Positions 11,447 to 23,048 of a DNA stretch of 64,000 nt are shown here, one piece after another (positions within the stretch are counted from its first letter, which is position 1; every line of letters begins with the position of its first letter). The notes below the pieces were generated by a model. It was not told where the DNA came from. It saw only the letters and a list, made by a program, of their open reading frames with translations, and did not search any database. The stretch is from Saururus chinensis (lineage: Eukaryota; Streptophyta; Magnoliopsida; Piperales; Saururaceae), in assembly GCA_035235625.1 (NCBI GenBank), contig CP141150.1, positions 3,596,001-3,660,000 on the forward strand. Reading direction: 5' to 3'. A program made the position numbers and the translations under genes.

Positions 11447-13295
11447 ATATATAGCTTACCAACATACTCACTAGCCATCACTAGCACACACATATTCCAC
11501 ATACATCATACTTACAACTTACATGCATGTCATATGCATTTCAACGTGGCATAACTTATCCTCTTACATCATGCAAACGGTTCATGATTTAACATCCAAT
11601 CATCAAATCTCAATCTTCCTAGCATGCTTCTACACATTCAAAGCATGTTATCATAAAATTATGAGTTCAAAGCTCCCCTACCTCGTAATCCATGACGTTT
11701 GATGGTGAGCACACGACGGTGGCAGTGTCAGCAGTGGAGTTGGTGGGCAAAAGTATTGCCAAGCTGAGAGACTTGTTGTCCCGAGGGTTTAGGAAGTACC
11801 AGAAGCAATCAAGGACAAATGGGGGTGACAGATCAACACAGAAAAATTTGCGAGCAAAGGCAGTATACTAGGGTAGTTGGGAGAAAGGTCATGTTAATAG
11901 AAATGGCAATGCAACTCAAAGTAGATGGTGTACTAACTAAAGGTCGGCTAACAGATGAGAAGTACTCGGTCAACTATAAGACGTCGAAATCAGCTGTGGA
12001 GAGCACCCAATGATTTTGATTTCATGTCTACAAGGTCCCACATAAGGGCTGAGGGCATGAGGTGATGCTTAAGGACAAAAGAGAGGTGGAGGATGGCTCT
12101 GGTGGTCAATTCAATCTATGGCAGAGCCAACCGATGGTCAGGTAGTGCAAAAATAGAGCCATTACCTTGAAATGTATGTGTGGCCACTTGCACATGCGAC
12201 CAAAGGGGCGGGGAAGAGGGCTGGATGGAGGCGGTCTAAGGCCCATGAAGGGCTAGAAGGCTAGGGCCAGCAAAGACAATTATATTACCAATCGCCACCT
12301 ACAACAAAACAATTGGTGCAGGCAGAGGGTGGAGGGTCTCTGGGGGTTGAGCAAAGGCGGATCAAAGGTCACTGGGCCGTTTTCGTACCAACTTCAATTG
12401 ACCAAAAATGGATTAGGCCACAATAACATGGCCCTATGACAAACTAGTTCACACAAAAAAAATAACCGGGGAAGTACCCGGCAAATGCACAAAAAGGGCA
12501 GTAGGTGATGGTGGCGGCTTTTGCTGGTGCTATCGCATTCATGGCAGCCTGGCTAGGGCAACGACTATGCTATCTCTAGGCTATGTGGCTAGCCCAACGG
12601 AAGCCGGCCAGAGGCCATTGACCTTTATAGATGGCGCCTCATACAGAGAACTAAAAGTGGGAGAGGGTGTACTAGCAAGGCAGTCTGGTGTGGCAGACAA
12701 GAAAAGTATAGAGGCCGTGGGGCTAGGCTGGGGTGGTGGCCATGCCTTCATCAGCCCATGGCCGGCCATGGAAACCAGTAAAACTCTAATGACCAAATTC
12801 GTTTTTACACCGTGAGAAACTGTGAAAAATATCGGCAACTTGTGGAGAAGTAAGGAGAGCATGGAGGCTGCCCACGATCACGGCAAAAACACGATACACA
12901 TAGAAAGAAGGGGTAGGAGCTAACCCGGGGTAGAAGGGCAGAGTGGTCATGGTGCCGGGGCAGTGGCCCCCTGCTATTGCACCGCCGATGTGGAGCTGGC
13001 GGCTGCCAACGACTGGGGCATGAGAAGCCGAAGGGGGGGGGTGCACAGTTCAGGATCAGGCTCAGTCGAGCCCTAGCCTGAACCCTTTTTTTTCCTTTCT
13101 CAATCTTATCCTATCTCTCACTCTCTCTCTTTTTCGCGCATAAGCACGCGTCATGGCTCTTGGCCTATGATTAAACTCCACACTTGACTCTATGGGTACA
13201 AATATTGGGGTAAAATATGCAAAGCCAAATACGATGTAGAGTCACATTTTCTTGCCGAAAATTATAAAAAAAATTGTAATAAAATCAGGAACATT

Positions 13296-14260
13296 CCATT
13301 CTTCCCTCCTTGGATAAAATTTCGTCTTCAAAATTTCAAGATCAACTTACAGAGTACAACTGTAACAAATACCTTGTGGTATCTCTCTCTTAAATCCACC
13401 TGAACATCTAAAGTCATCATCTCGGGGGTATGATATTTTCCACAACATCTTCGCCACAAGATTGACCTTTATCATCCAAAACTTCCCTTGTCTATCATCA
13501 ACGGAGGTGACTGAAATTCTTCACAACTCAAACTAGAGATCACTTTGCCTCCAATTAGCAAAATTCTCTTATGAGATTTAGAGCTGTTTGAAGCCCTTGA
13601 CTGGCTAACTTCAACCTGTTTGCACAATGCCAGACAATTCACATTTGGGCATCTATGGCTCACTTACCTCAGCCCAACATGTCGGCGAATCATATGTCCT
13701 TTCATGTAAAACCTCGCATGGGCCATCCAAATGCCAAAGTGAGTTGTTATTATAAACAAACAAATATCTCGGGGTATCTTTATGTTTCGGACCAGTCATC
13801 AGTCAAAGAAATGAAACCACAACTTTATTAATCAGTCCACATTGACCTGAATGGTTTCATGCCTCATTTGTGCACATGGCAATTTACAAAAAAATCCATC
13901 AAATGAGTCTATACTCACACCCCATCATAATGCGTGCTCATTTCCACATTGGAATCTCCACAGAATATAGGGATCATGGTGGCTTTTGATGCCTTGACTT
14001 AGCACTTAAAAAGTTAAGCATATGACAATACATTCACCGATGTCCCTCTTCATATTGTTTAACAAAACCCGCATTCATCATATCAATACTTGCTACAGGC
14101 TGTTGGTGACTACAAAAGCCATCCTTTGGAACCTGTAATCATCATACTGTGTTCACGAGGCTATCTTAGGAATATCCTCAGCACAAACCTTGAGCAACTG
14201 ATAGCCAGACCTCAAGTCAATTCTTGAAACATCTTGGCTAACCATAACTTATTAAAAAGG
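13296..14260 (-). pseudogene. gypsy pol relic of element C (RT and integrase fragments)
   Basis: Read on the minus strand from 14,260, the first recognisable piece is VSRIDLRSGYQLLKV, the reverse transcriptase block usually written F-S-K-I-D-L-R-S-G-Y-H-Q, followed by EDIPKIAS with a stop and TQYDDYRF. After a jump comes MKRDIGECIVICLTF, equivalent to the integrase zinc-binding region, then disordered remnants. The end is an A/G-rich tract just before the LTR at 13,295. Stops and frameshifts occur every few tens of codons, so it cannot encode a protein. It is interrupted at 14,261 by element B, which lies on the opposite strand. Confidence 0.65.
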
Positions 14261-14769
14261 TGTAACGACCTTGATTTTTGGATGCGATTTTTTGCCTCAA
14301 ATAATACTTATATTCGAGTTTTTATCGAGTTGTAATTAATTAAATATTTTTACTCGATGATGTTTTGTAATGATGAATTAGTGCACTGAAAGATGAGTGT
14401 AACGGGTCTTGAACCGCTCAAATTGGACACAGGGGTCGAAAGTTATGGGCTTAAGAAATGTGCCAAATGCGCAGGACCCAATTGAAAAGTGTAGAAAAAC
14501 CCTGCATGTGGGGTCTAGTTTTGTAGGGCTCATCGATACGAGACTAATGGTACTATTAACGCATAAATTAGAGTGCACAAGAGAAAGTTATGTGCGTTTA
14601 AAGTTTTTTAAATTTTTGAAAAAAAATAAAAAAATTAAAATTGTGTAAGCCGGCATCAGCTGATGCCAGCCAGATGAGCGTCGGCACGACGTGCTATGAT
14701 GCACACTGCGTGAATTTTTTGCATCATGCACTTTGAGTGTGACACATGTGTGTTCTGAAATTGCCTCAA

Positions 14770-14787
14770 CGCACTATAAATAGTGCG
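14770..14787 (+). promoter_or_regulatory. TATA box inside an 18-bp palindrome, element B 5' LTR
   Basis: CGCACTAT and ATAGTGCG are exact inverse arms flanking AA, so CTATAAATAG forms the centre of the palindrome. The equivalent place in the 3' LTR (about 21,293-21,312) reads GCGCTTAAATAGTGCG, so both the TATA core and the symmetry are broken there. Placement is typical of an LTR U3 promoter; activity is not shown. Confidence 0.55.
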
Positions 14788-15414
14788 TGAGTGTTCAATT
14801 TTTCCAGTTTTTCTCTCTCCTACTTCTCAAACTTTTTTCCCTCCATTCTAAGCCGTTTTGAGTCTGATTCAGGCCATTGAAGAGACGTTCTTATCTCATT
14901 CGAACTTGTTGGATGTTGTAGCATTGTTGTTTTTCCAATTCAAGACTTCTAAGGCCCAGAAACATGTTGTCCAAGTTCTTAGAGTCCGGTGCATCGTCTT
15001 CGTTCTGACACGGGAAATGAGGTAGGGGGTTATAAACTCTAAAAACATGCATAGTGTTAATTTTATGAATGATTTTGCAAGGGTATATTTATGAGACTTG
15101 TTTTAAGAAGAGATATTATGCATGTGTGCACTAATTTTGTACATGCTACTTAGTGTTTTGGTTATGTACACTTATGTGAATTGATTTTGTACGTGCCACT
15201 TAGTGTTTTGGTTACATACACTTACGTGAATTGATTTTATACGTTCCACTTAGTGTTTTGCTTGCATACAATACTATTTTGGATGCCCGCAAGGAAAATA
15301 ATCGACAAATGGCACACACAGGGTGGAGTATCATGGGAAAACTCCTTCCCTAAGTGGCCCTCGTTGCCTCATGAGCGTGGGGGTAGGATGTTGGGTATCA
15401 CTTGTGGATGTGAT

Positions 15415-15690
15415 GTGACTTCAATTTGAGATTGCGGATGTGATTTGATTCGGAATTGAGCTTGTGGATTTAATGTGATTTGGGATTTGAGTTCGTGGAT
15501 TTGATTCGGATTTGAGCTTGTGGAATTGATTCGGAATTGAGCTTGTGGATGTGATGTGATTCGGATTTGAGCTGGTGGATTTGATGTGATTTGGATTTGA
15601 GTTTGTGGATTTGATGTGATTCAGAATTGAGCTCGTGGATTTGCTTTGATTTAGAATTGAACTTGTGAATTTGATTTGTTTTTGAGCTAA
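15415..15690. repeat. minisatellite in 5' LTR of element B
   Basis: About nine to ten imperfect units of 25-30 bp, in the pattern GAGCTTGTGGATxTGAT followed by GTGATTCGGATTT or a shortened tail. The homologous array in the 3' LTR is more than twice as long. Confidence 0.85.
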
Positions 15691-16158
15691 TATATTTACT
15701 GGGTGATTTGTTGTGGATAAAGGATTATGTGAAAATATTGTAATGTTTGTTTTTGAAGGTTTTACTGCTTAGCATCACTTTAGATTTTACGAGTATAAAT
15801 ATACTCATCCACCCCTAGATCTTGCATGTGTTGCAGCAAAGACAGAGGTAGAAGTGGAAGGAGTTTTCAAATATTTTTGTCTTGAGTAATTATTTATGTG
15901 ACTCATGTGTAATGGCATGATGTGCCTAGTGATTTAATAAACTTTGTATAAACTATCAACTCTATGCACAGTGGTCCTTGGCATGTGTAATAATTATACG
16001 TAGTTATGGCCGTGCAATAACTCCATTAATTTTTATGATAAATACGTGATTGTTTTGACACCGATGGCTGTCACGTTCAGTCTTATGCGTGAAAATTTAC
16101 ACATGTCAAATGAGGATTTAATAATTATATTATTATGGGAAATGGCGCTCGTCACATT

Positions 16159-16171
16159 TGGTATTGGAGCC
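16159..16171 (+). other. primer-binding site of element B
   Basis: TGGTATTGGAGCC lies two bases after the LTR. It matches, with one or two changes, the complement of the 3' end of initiator methionine tRNA (TGGTATCAGAGC), the usual primer of plant gypsy elements. Confidence 0.75.
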
Positions 16172-16279
16172 CAAGGTTCACTGTCATAGAGAAATAGTTT
16201 TAATCAGTCACGCAAATAATTAGCATGTTGTTTTCGGTGATTTGACTGATGCTTTATTTTCTTGAACAATATGAGATAG

Positions 16280-16759
16280 ATGTTTGGTAAGTCGAAAAAG
16301 ACAGATATCCCTAGCTCATTGTTCCACTCAACGGTCATAAAATTACCCTTGCCATCGCGAGTGGAGAGAAATAGAGGTGAGGCTTCAGAGGAAACTATCA
16401 TTGTGAAAATTTCAGACTCCTTAAACAACTCTGAAACTATTGCTTCACCCACCTTATTTGAGAGTAGTGATGTCCACGAAGTGATAACCATTTCTGATTC
16501 CCCGATTACAATCAAGGAGTGCAAAGAGGAACCGTATGAGAAGGAACTATCCGAAGAGGAAGAGATAGAGAGCCTTGAGGGAGAAAGTATTATGAGGGAC
16601 TCTAACTTGAGCAAGTTAAATCCTAAGAAAGAGGAAAGGGAGGAAGATGCTCAAAGAGGCGACAAGGGCAAAGAACTGAATTGGTACAAAGAAAAAGGAA
16701 GCACTACTTCATTGAGTGCCCGCAAAGGAAAAACTTTCCTTGAGAAGCCACAATCTTGA
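16280..16759 (+). CDS. acidic pre-gag ORF of element B
   Basis: A 159-codon ORF between the primer-binding site and gag. The start lies 124 bp after the LTR, matching the 134 bp seen in element A. It aligns with element A's ORF at 31,269: FHSTVIKLPLPSR against YHSTACKLPLPKK, then IVKISDS and VITISDSP against IQISDS and IIVILDSP, then a run of Glu/Asp. VITISDSP and IVKISDS fit the shape of SUMO-interaction motifs (hydrophobic core followed by acidic/Ser). Past a frameshift the sequence encodes HYFIECPQRK, resembling the second half of a CCHC zinc knuckle. I do not recognise a named family. It may be a separate protein or a remnant leader of Gag. The ORF is open, but the rest of the element is dead. 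Confidence 0.5.
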   Translation: MFGKSKKTDIPSSLFHSTVIKLPLPSRVERNRGEASEETIIVKISDSLNNSETIASPTLFESSDVHEVITISDSPITIKECKEEPYEKELSEEEEIESLEGESIMRDSNLSKLNPKKEEREEDAQRGDKGKELNWYKEKGSTTSLSARKGKTFLEKPQS

Positions 16760-16997
16760 AAAGTTGTGTGTTGAGTTTAAAAGTTTGTTTATGCTTTTAA
16801 GTTAAACTATATGCTTTAACTTATTTTGTGATTGTGTGTTTGGCGTGTGTTTTAAGCACGCCACTTTTTGTGAGTTAGGTGTTTAAGATACACCTCTTCT
16901 AGTATGTGTGTATGAAAATTTTATAAAGAAAACATTGCCTATTTGAAAGTTTCTTGTCAACTTAAGGTTGTTACAATCTATTAGTACCCCTATAAAT

Positions 16998-19900
16998 GAC
17001 TTTTGTCAATGGTGAAGAAGTTCAACAGTTTGAGGGCTTAGCTCACATTGAAGCTTTGACTCATGAATTAATAGCAGCAAAAAACCCAATGGAAAACCTC
17101 TTCAATCTGATGATGCAATGAATGACTCATTAGTTACGTATGTAAGGATTCCAGCCTAAACCCACTGCCCTATCAAAGGCAATGGAACAACCCTTTTTGT
17201 TGGAACAAGAATATCATGAGTTCCTAGCAGAACATAAGGACCGTAGGTAGAGTAACGGGTCTAAGAAAAAAGAAATAAAGAGGAAACATGTATTCCCTAA
17301 CTAGAACAATAATAAAAAAGTTTAGAAGCATTTGCATTATAGGCACAAGTTCAAGGGAAGAAGAGATAAAAAGAGTGTTCCAAGTGCAACTGCTTTCATC
17401 CACCATAGTCTATTATCACACCAAGGGATGATGTTTTCTTGTGGCGAATGAGGACACAAGATTAAGAAATGCCCCAAGAAGAAGAACCAAGAGGGCATAA
17501 AGACGGAATAAAAGCTCGGGACTCAAGGGCAAGTCTATACTTAAGCTTAAACCTCAATAGGAGTTATACAAGGTACACTTATGATCTTGGACAAGATTGT
17601 TAACGTTTTAGTGGATCGAGGATAGACACATTCTTGTATATATATCCTATGATTTGTTGTAAGTACTAATTGTCTGATTATGGAACTAGGATATGTATTA
17701 GAAGTTTCAACTCCTAGGGGAAAACTTTCCCAACTCAGAAGTTTCTGGAATATGTGTTTATGTCTATTGAAAACAAAAAATGGGAGGCTAACCTTATGCT
17801 CTTAAGTATTATAGATCTTGAGGTCAAATCAGGAATGGATTGGTTAGCTGAGAATGAAGTCTTAGTAGATTGTCAGAAGAAAAAAGTGATGTTCCATAAA
17901 CTTGGAAAAGAAAAACTTTACCTTTTGTGGAAATAAGAAACATCCAGGGACATGTATCATGTCTACTATTAAGGCTTAGTGATTGATATCAAAGGGATGT
18001 CATGTGTATCTTACTAGTATTTTGTCTGCAGAGCCTTCAGCTTCTAAATTAGTAAATATTGGTGTGATAAGGGTTTTGTCCGATGTGTTCCTTGATGATC
18101 TTCCTGGGGTATCACCATGAAGAGAAATTGACTTACTACCAAAAGTATGTTCTATTTCTAAGGCACCCTAATGAATAGCTTTTGCTAAATGAAAAGAAGT
18201 AAAGAATTGCAGGAGTCGTTGGATAAAGGATTTATTCGAGCCAGTGTTTCACCCAGAGTAGCTCAAGTTTTGTTGGTAAGGAAAAAGAACAGATAGTTAA
18301 GATATTGTGTAGATTAGCGGATATTTAATTTTTTGTTACCTTAGAGAATAAGTATTATTTACCTTGATCTATGATTGGTAGGATTGTGATTATTTTTTGT
18401 TGATGCTATTTTGGTTTATTCTACTTGTCCAGAAGAGTATCAAAACACTTACTGATAGTTCTACAAATTCTGAGAGACCATTGGTAATATGCTAAGCTAT
18501 GTAAGTGCGAATTCTGGCTAGAATAGATTGTTTTTCGAAACACATTATTTCAAAAGATGGAGTATCAGTAGAACCAACCAAGATCAAAATAGTGAGTATG
18601 TGGGCTAAGGAATGTGAGAATGGATTTCAAGGGTTAAAAATGAAGCTAGCCATAGTACCAATCTCGGCCTTACCGTCTGGCAGTGAAGGATTTGTTGTAT
18701 ATAGTAATGTTCCTAGATTTGTCTTCGGATGTATGTTGATGCAGAATGGTAAAGTGATCTTAACTAGAAACAAAGTCAGGGGATAGAATATGATAAGGAC
18801 TACTATTTTTCTATTCAGTATCACTCATGAAAAGAAAAGGTGTGGTGGCCGATACATTGATTTGCAAGGCCGAAGGAAAAGTTGCGCAAATGGCAGTGAA
18901 GAAGTAGAAATTGATGGAAGTAATACAATTTCAATGTGGGTTGTATTCAAAAAACAAAAAGTTTTTTTGTGGCCATCCTGTGAGTGAAATTAGAATTAGT
19001 TGAGCGCATTCCAGAGACTCAAAAAGAACATGGAGATGTGCAGGCTTTGCTAAGAATGCCCAACTTCAATTAAGACTATGATGGAAGAGGAGTTAGATTT
19101 CAAAAAAGATCGGTAGTTTAGGTAGTTTTCAAGTTAAGACAGGATCTATTGTGTGATGCATAGAGATCTCGGTACCCTATCCATCTATAAGGATTAAGGA
19201 TGTGTTAAGACCTGAAAAGGAATTTTTAGTGGAATGGGCAAAAAGGGACATAGGAGAGTATGTCTCTAAGTGTTTAATTTGCTAGCCGATTAAAGTAGAA
19301 CATTGAATACCCTCTGGTATCTTATAGTCCATTGAAATCCCTGCATGGAGATGGGATCACATTTTGAGGATTTTATTTCAGGCCTGACCAGAACATCATA
19401 AGGTAATGAAGCTATTTGGATAATAGTGGATTGACTCACCAAGAGTGTATATTTCCTACCTCTAAAGATGACACAATCATTAACTATTTTGGCAAAGATG
19501 TAAGTAAACGAAACTGTGAGTCAACACAGAGTGTCGTTGTCAATTTTATAAGATTGTGATAGTCAATTCACTTCTCAAGTTTGGTAAGGACTGCAGGAGA
19601 ATTTAGGTATTAACCTAAGTTTCAGCACAACCTTCTACTCGCAAATGGATGAGCAGTATGGGAGTACCATTCAAACTTTGGAAGATAGGTTAAGGGTTTC
19701 TGCCGTGAATGGGGGAAGTAGCCAGAGAATGAATTTTGGACATAAGAGTCAACTTAGTTTTTATTGATAACAGACTTGTGCTTAGATAAAATGCATGTTG
19801 TTATGGATTTTGGAGTCACTTAATATTAGAATATGATTTGATATTCATAGTTGCGAACCCTAGTTATTATGATCTAGATGTTTAACTGAATGATTTGTTT

Positions 19901-20713
19901 TGGATTAAAACAAAAATGATTTCTTCAGGATTTACCATTCGTGTTATTAAAAAAGTTTTAAAAATCTAGGTTATGACAACAAGTATCAAAGACATTTTTC
20001 TAACTACAAGTTTGAAATTGTGTGAAAAGTTGTGATCTGGTAGAGGATGATCAATTTTAGAATTGGAAACACTATTAGGTAAGCATGTAGCAGGGTCGTG
20101 GAATGACCGAGGAGTAACCATTTGACACTTGTGGTATGGGAAGCATTATGTCAATGGATACTCCAGGGCTTGTTGCACTAGAGCATAGTAGAAGTTATTT
20201 CTGTAGAAATGTGAAATACTCATGGTATGGGACATGAGTACTAATGTCGACACAGAAATATTTCTACCTACGTACCCAAAAATATATTGCCTAGTAGTGG
20301 TTCTGTAGAGTTGTGGAGTTATGCAGAGGAAGTTGGTGCAAGAGTGAGTTTAAGGTGAAAAACTAGAGATGAGGAGTTGAAGTTCACCTTGAGAGTTAAG
20401 TTTATTTTGAAATTGGTCTTGCCTCACAACTAGCGGTGTTTTTGATATGGTTCATAGGTTCAGGTTTCAGAAGTTTATAAGAAATTCTTCAAATGTTTTG
20501 GATTAAGTTGTGGTTGTTTCAGAATCAGAACTGTCATGTGAAGAGTAATTAATTGAAAATTTGGATCATAAGGAACGAAAGTGGAATAAACTCTTAGGTC
20601 AGAAAAATATTCCGTTGGTGTAAGTGTTATGGCAGCACCACTTTTCTAAGGAAGCGATGCGGGAACTAGAAAGTGAAATAGTGAAAAAGTATATGGAAAG
20701 AATATTTCAGTAA
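16998..20713 (+). pseudogene. gag-pol relic of element B
   Basis: Recognisable islands in order: an N-terminal Gag piece NPMENLFNLMMQ (about 17,080); then, after loss of the central Gag domain, LSKAMEQPFLLEQEYHEFL (17,175-17,230); a CCHC knuckle CFSCGE-stop-GHKIKKC (17,432-17,472); a broken protease site with DRG for DxG (about 17,610); MDWLAENEVLVDC (about 17,835); reverse transcriptase scraps; an RNase H scrap (18,620-18,780, FGCMLMQNGKV); integrase from IGEYVSKCLIC (about 19,250); and a chromodomain with ENLDHKERKWN and ELESEIVKKY (20,540-20,700). There are many stops of all kinds. This is older and more decayed than element A. Confidence 0.75.
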
Positions 20714-20759
20714 ATGAAGGGTTAAATTTCGAGGTAGAATTTTTTTTAAGGGTGTACAT

Positions 20760-22765
20760 TGTAACAACCTAGATTTTCAATTGTGATTTTCTGCCTCAAA
20801 TAATGCTTATATTCGAGTTTTTATTGAGTTGTAATTAATTAAATATTTTTACTCAATGATTTTTTGTAATGATGTGATAGAGCACTCAAAGATGAGTGTA
20901 ACAGACCTTGAAGCATTCAAATCGGACACTGGGGCTGAAAGTTATGGCCTTAAGAAATGTGTCACGTGGGGCTGAACCGATTTAAAAAGTGCGGGAAAAC
21001 CCTCTATGTAGGGCCTAATTTTGTTGGGCTCATCGATACGAGCCCAATGGTACTAATTATGCATGAATCGGAGTCCGGGAGAACAAGTTAAGCACACTTA
21101 AAGTTTTTGGATTTTTTTTAAATAAAAATAAAAATTATTGCATCAGCTGATATCAACATGTTGACGCCAACTAGACGCGTGTTGGCGCACTACGCACATG
21201 ACATGTGGTGCTGCTGCGTGTTGCTACATGCCGCATGGCATTTTTTGCATCACGCAATGTGCACGTGATGTGTGTGTGTTCTGAAACTGCCTCAATGCGC
21301 TTAAATAGTGCGTGAGGGTTCACTTTTTCTCTCTCCCACGTCTCAAACTTCTTTTCCTCCATTCTAAGCCGTTTTGAGTCCGATTTAAGCCGTTTAAGGG
21401 GGGCATTCTTACCTAAAATAAGCATGTTGAATGTCATGGCATTATTATTTTTCTGGTTCCAGACCTCTAAGGCCACCAAACGTAACATCCAAGTTCTTAG
21501 AGTTTGGTGCATCGTCTTCGTTCTCGCACGAGAAGTGAGGTAGGGGGTTTTAAACTCTAAACACATGCTTAGTGTTAATTTTATGAATGATTTTGCATGG
21601 GTATATTTATGAGACTTGTTTTAAGAAAATATATTATGCATGTGTGAACTGATTTTGTACATGTCACTTAGTATTTTGGTTAGGTACATTTATGTGAATT
21701 GATTTTGTATGTGCCACTTAGTGTTTTGGTTATGTACACTTATGTGAATTGACTTTGAATGTGTCACTTAGTGTTTTAGTTATGTACACTATTTTGGATG
21801 CCCGCCGAGAAAAATAGTCGGCATGTGGCACACAAAGGGTGAAGTATCATGGGAAAACTCATTCCCTAAGTGGCCCTCGTTTTCCCATGAGCGCAGGGGT
21901 AGGTCGTTGGGTATCACAGCTTGTGGATGTGATGTGACTCAAATTCGAGATTGCAAATGTGATTTGATTTGGAATTGAGCTAGTGGATTTAATGTGATTT
22001 GTGATTTGAGTTTGTTGGTTTCATTCATATTTGAGCTTGTGGATTTGATTTGGAATTGAACTCGTGGATGTGATGTGACTCGGATTTGAGATTGTGGATG
22101 TGATTTGATTTGGAATTGAGCAGGTGGATTTAACGTGATTCGGGATTTGAGTTTGTGGATTTGATTCCGATTTGAGCTTCCAGAATTGATTCGGAATTGA
22201 GCTTGTGCATGTGATGTGATTCGGATTTGAGCTTATGGATGTGATGTGATTCAAATTTGAGCTTGTGGTGTGATGTGACTCAAATTTGAGATTGCAGATG
22301 TAATTTGATTCGGAATTGAGTTGGTGGTTTTAATGTGATTTAGGATTTGAGTTTCTATATTTTATTCAGACTTGAGCTTGTGGATTTGATTCGGAATTGA
22401 GCTTGTGGATGTGATGTGATTCATATTTGAGCTTGTCGATGTGATGTGATTCAAATTTGAGCTTGTGTATATGATGTGATTCGGATTTGAGCTTGTGGAT
22501 ATGATGTGATTCGGATTCGAGTTTGTGGATTTGATTTGATTCGGAATTGAACATGTGAATTTGATTTGTTTTTGAACTAATTTATTTAATGGGTGATTTA
22601 CCATGGATAAAGATTATAAGGTTTGTTTATGAAGGTTTTGTTATTTGGCATCACTTTAGATTTTAACTCAACCTACTAAGTATAATATACTCACCCACCC
22701 CAAATCCTGCAGGTGTTGTAATAAGGACAGAGGTGGATATGGAAGAGATTTTAACTCAACCTACT
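20760..22765 (+). repeat. 3' LTR of element B, truncated
   Basis: Starts TGTAACAACC after a weak purine tract (AAGGGTG). It aligns with 14,261-16,156 up to about 22,745. The closing roughly 280 bp, including the ...GTCACA end, are replaced by other sequence. The 19-mer beginning GATTTTAACTCAACC occurs at 22,659 and again at 22,747 at the junction, which suggests a slippage or repair event. No target duplication can therefore be tested. Confidence 0.75.
21915..22570. repeat. expanded minisatellite in 3' LTR of element B
   Basis: About 21-23 units of 25-30 bp, such as GAGCTTGTGGATGTGATGTG followed by ATTCGGATTT, against nine to ten in the 5' LTR. Read on the minus strand it gives repeating Asn/Pro/His/Ile/Ser/Thr frames, which are by-products of the array and not genes. 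Confidence 0.85.
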
Positions 22766-23048
22766 TTTAATTTTTGAATGACTCTCTGGCCATTCAGAGT
22801 TCTCAAAACCTCAACAAGGTGCTTCGTAATCTTAGTTCGACACTCGTAACGACTTTCTCTTTTTTGTGTTGTAAGTGCGCGTCAAGGCCTACAACCTATG
22901 ACTAAACCCCACACCTGACTCTATGGGTACAAATACCAGGGTAAAATATGCAAATATAAATACGCCAAAGCGTCATATTTTCCTGCCAAATATAATAAAA
23001 AAAGAGAAAATCACAAAAACTTATAAAAGAATCAGGGACATTACAACT
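22766..23048 (-). repeat. stump of the right-hand (5') LTR of element C
   Basis: On the minus strand it begins TGTAATGTCCCTGATT at 23,048 and carries TTTGTACCCATAGAGTCA, matching the LTR that starts near 13,295. Only about 170-280 bp remain before the broken end of element B. The adjacent sequence from 23,050 is the continuation of the duplicated host segment. Confidence 0.55.

Larger units (their letters stand above)
8752..13295 (-). repeat. putative 3' LTR of element C (contains a solo LTR)
   Basis: The right boundary is supported by the polypurine-like stretch and the LTR-start similarity to 23,048. The left boundary is uncertain. The interval includes a separate solo LTR (10,096-10,963), so the LTR proper would be about 3.7 kb, comparable with the 3.3-kb solo LTR at 35,565-38,880. 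Overlapping frames at 12.5-13.0 kb arise from GC-rich sequence and show no protein family. Confidence 0.35.
14261..16156 (+). repeat. 5' LTR of element B
   Basis: Starts TGTAACGACC and ends CTCGTCACA directly before the primer-binding site. It aligns with 20,760-22,765 over most of its length. Internal features are a TATA box in a palindrome (14,770-14,787), three repeats of about 50 bp with CACTTAGTGTTTTG (15,140-15,280), and a 25-30-bp minisatellite (15,415-15,690). The right-hand copy of the LTR has a much longer minisatellite. Confidence 0.8.
14261..22765 (+). mobile_element. element B: old Tekay/Del-type chromovirus, 3' LTR truncated
   Basis: A gypsy retrotransposon in the order LTR (14,261-16,156), primer-binding site, acidic pre-gag ORF, gag relic, protease, reverse transcriptase, RNase H and integrase relics, chromodomain, and a second LTR from 20,760. 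The chromodomain near 20,540-20,713 and the LTR start TGTAACGACC place it among chromoviruses, most like Tekay/Del. The second LTR stops matching the first near 22,765, where a 19-bp direct repeat (starting at 22,659 and 22,747) marks the junction; the last roughly 280 bp are missing. Coding is full of stops, and gag has lost its centre. It sits inside element C in opposite orientation. Confidence 0.75.
8752..23048 (-). mobile_element. element C: decayed Ty3/gypsy retrotransposon, minus strand, interrupted by element B
   Basis: On the minus strand, 13,296-14,260 carries scrambled reverse transcriptase and integrase traces that end in a purine tract and pass into an LTR start (TGGAATGTTCCTGATT near 13,295). 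A homologous LTR start (TGTAATGTCCCTGATT) lies at 23,048 and reads leftward. The two share about 150 bp of similarity (13,130-13,295 and 22,880-23,048). The duplicate locus at 59.56-59.74 kb lacks the whole block, confirming that an insertion separates 8,670 from 23,050. The left limit, at a TGTAAGTCCC word, is a guess. Most of the 5' internal region is gone, apparently lost together with the right end of element B. Confidence 0.45.

Noticed and set aside
12567..13046. Overlapping plus and minus frames in GC-rich sequence
   Set aside because: Inside the putative LTR of element C; no domain, and rival frames are equally long.
22021..22604. Minus-strand frames with repeating His-Ile-Thr-Ser/Asn-Pro-Asn motifs
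   Set aside because: Translation of the LTR minisatellite; the unit number varies and the array lies within a dead element.
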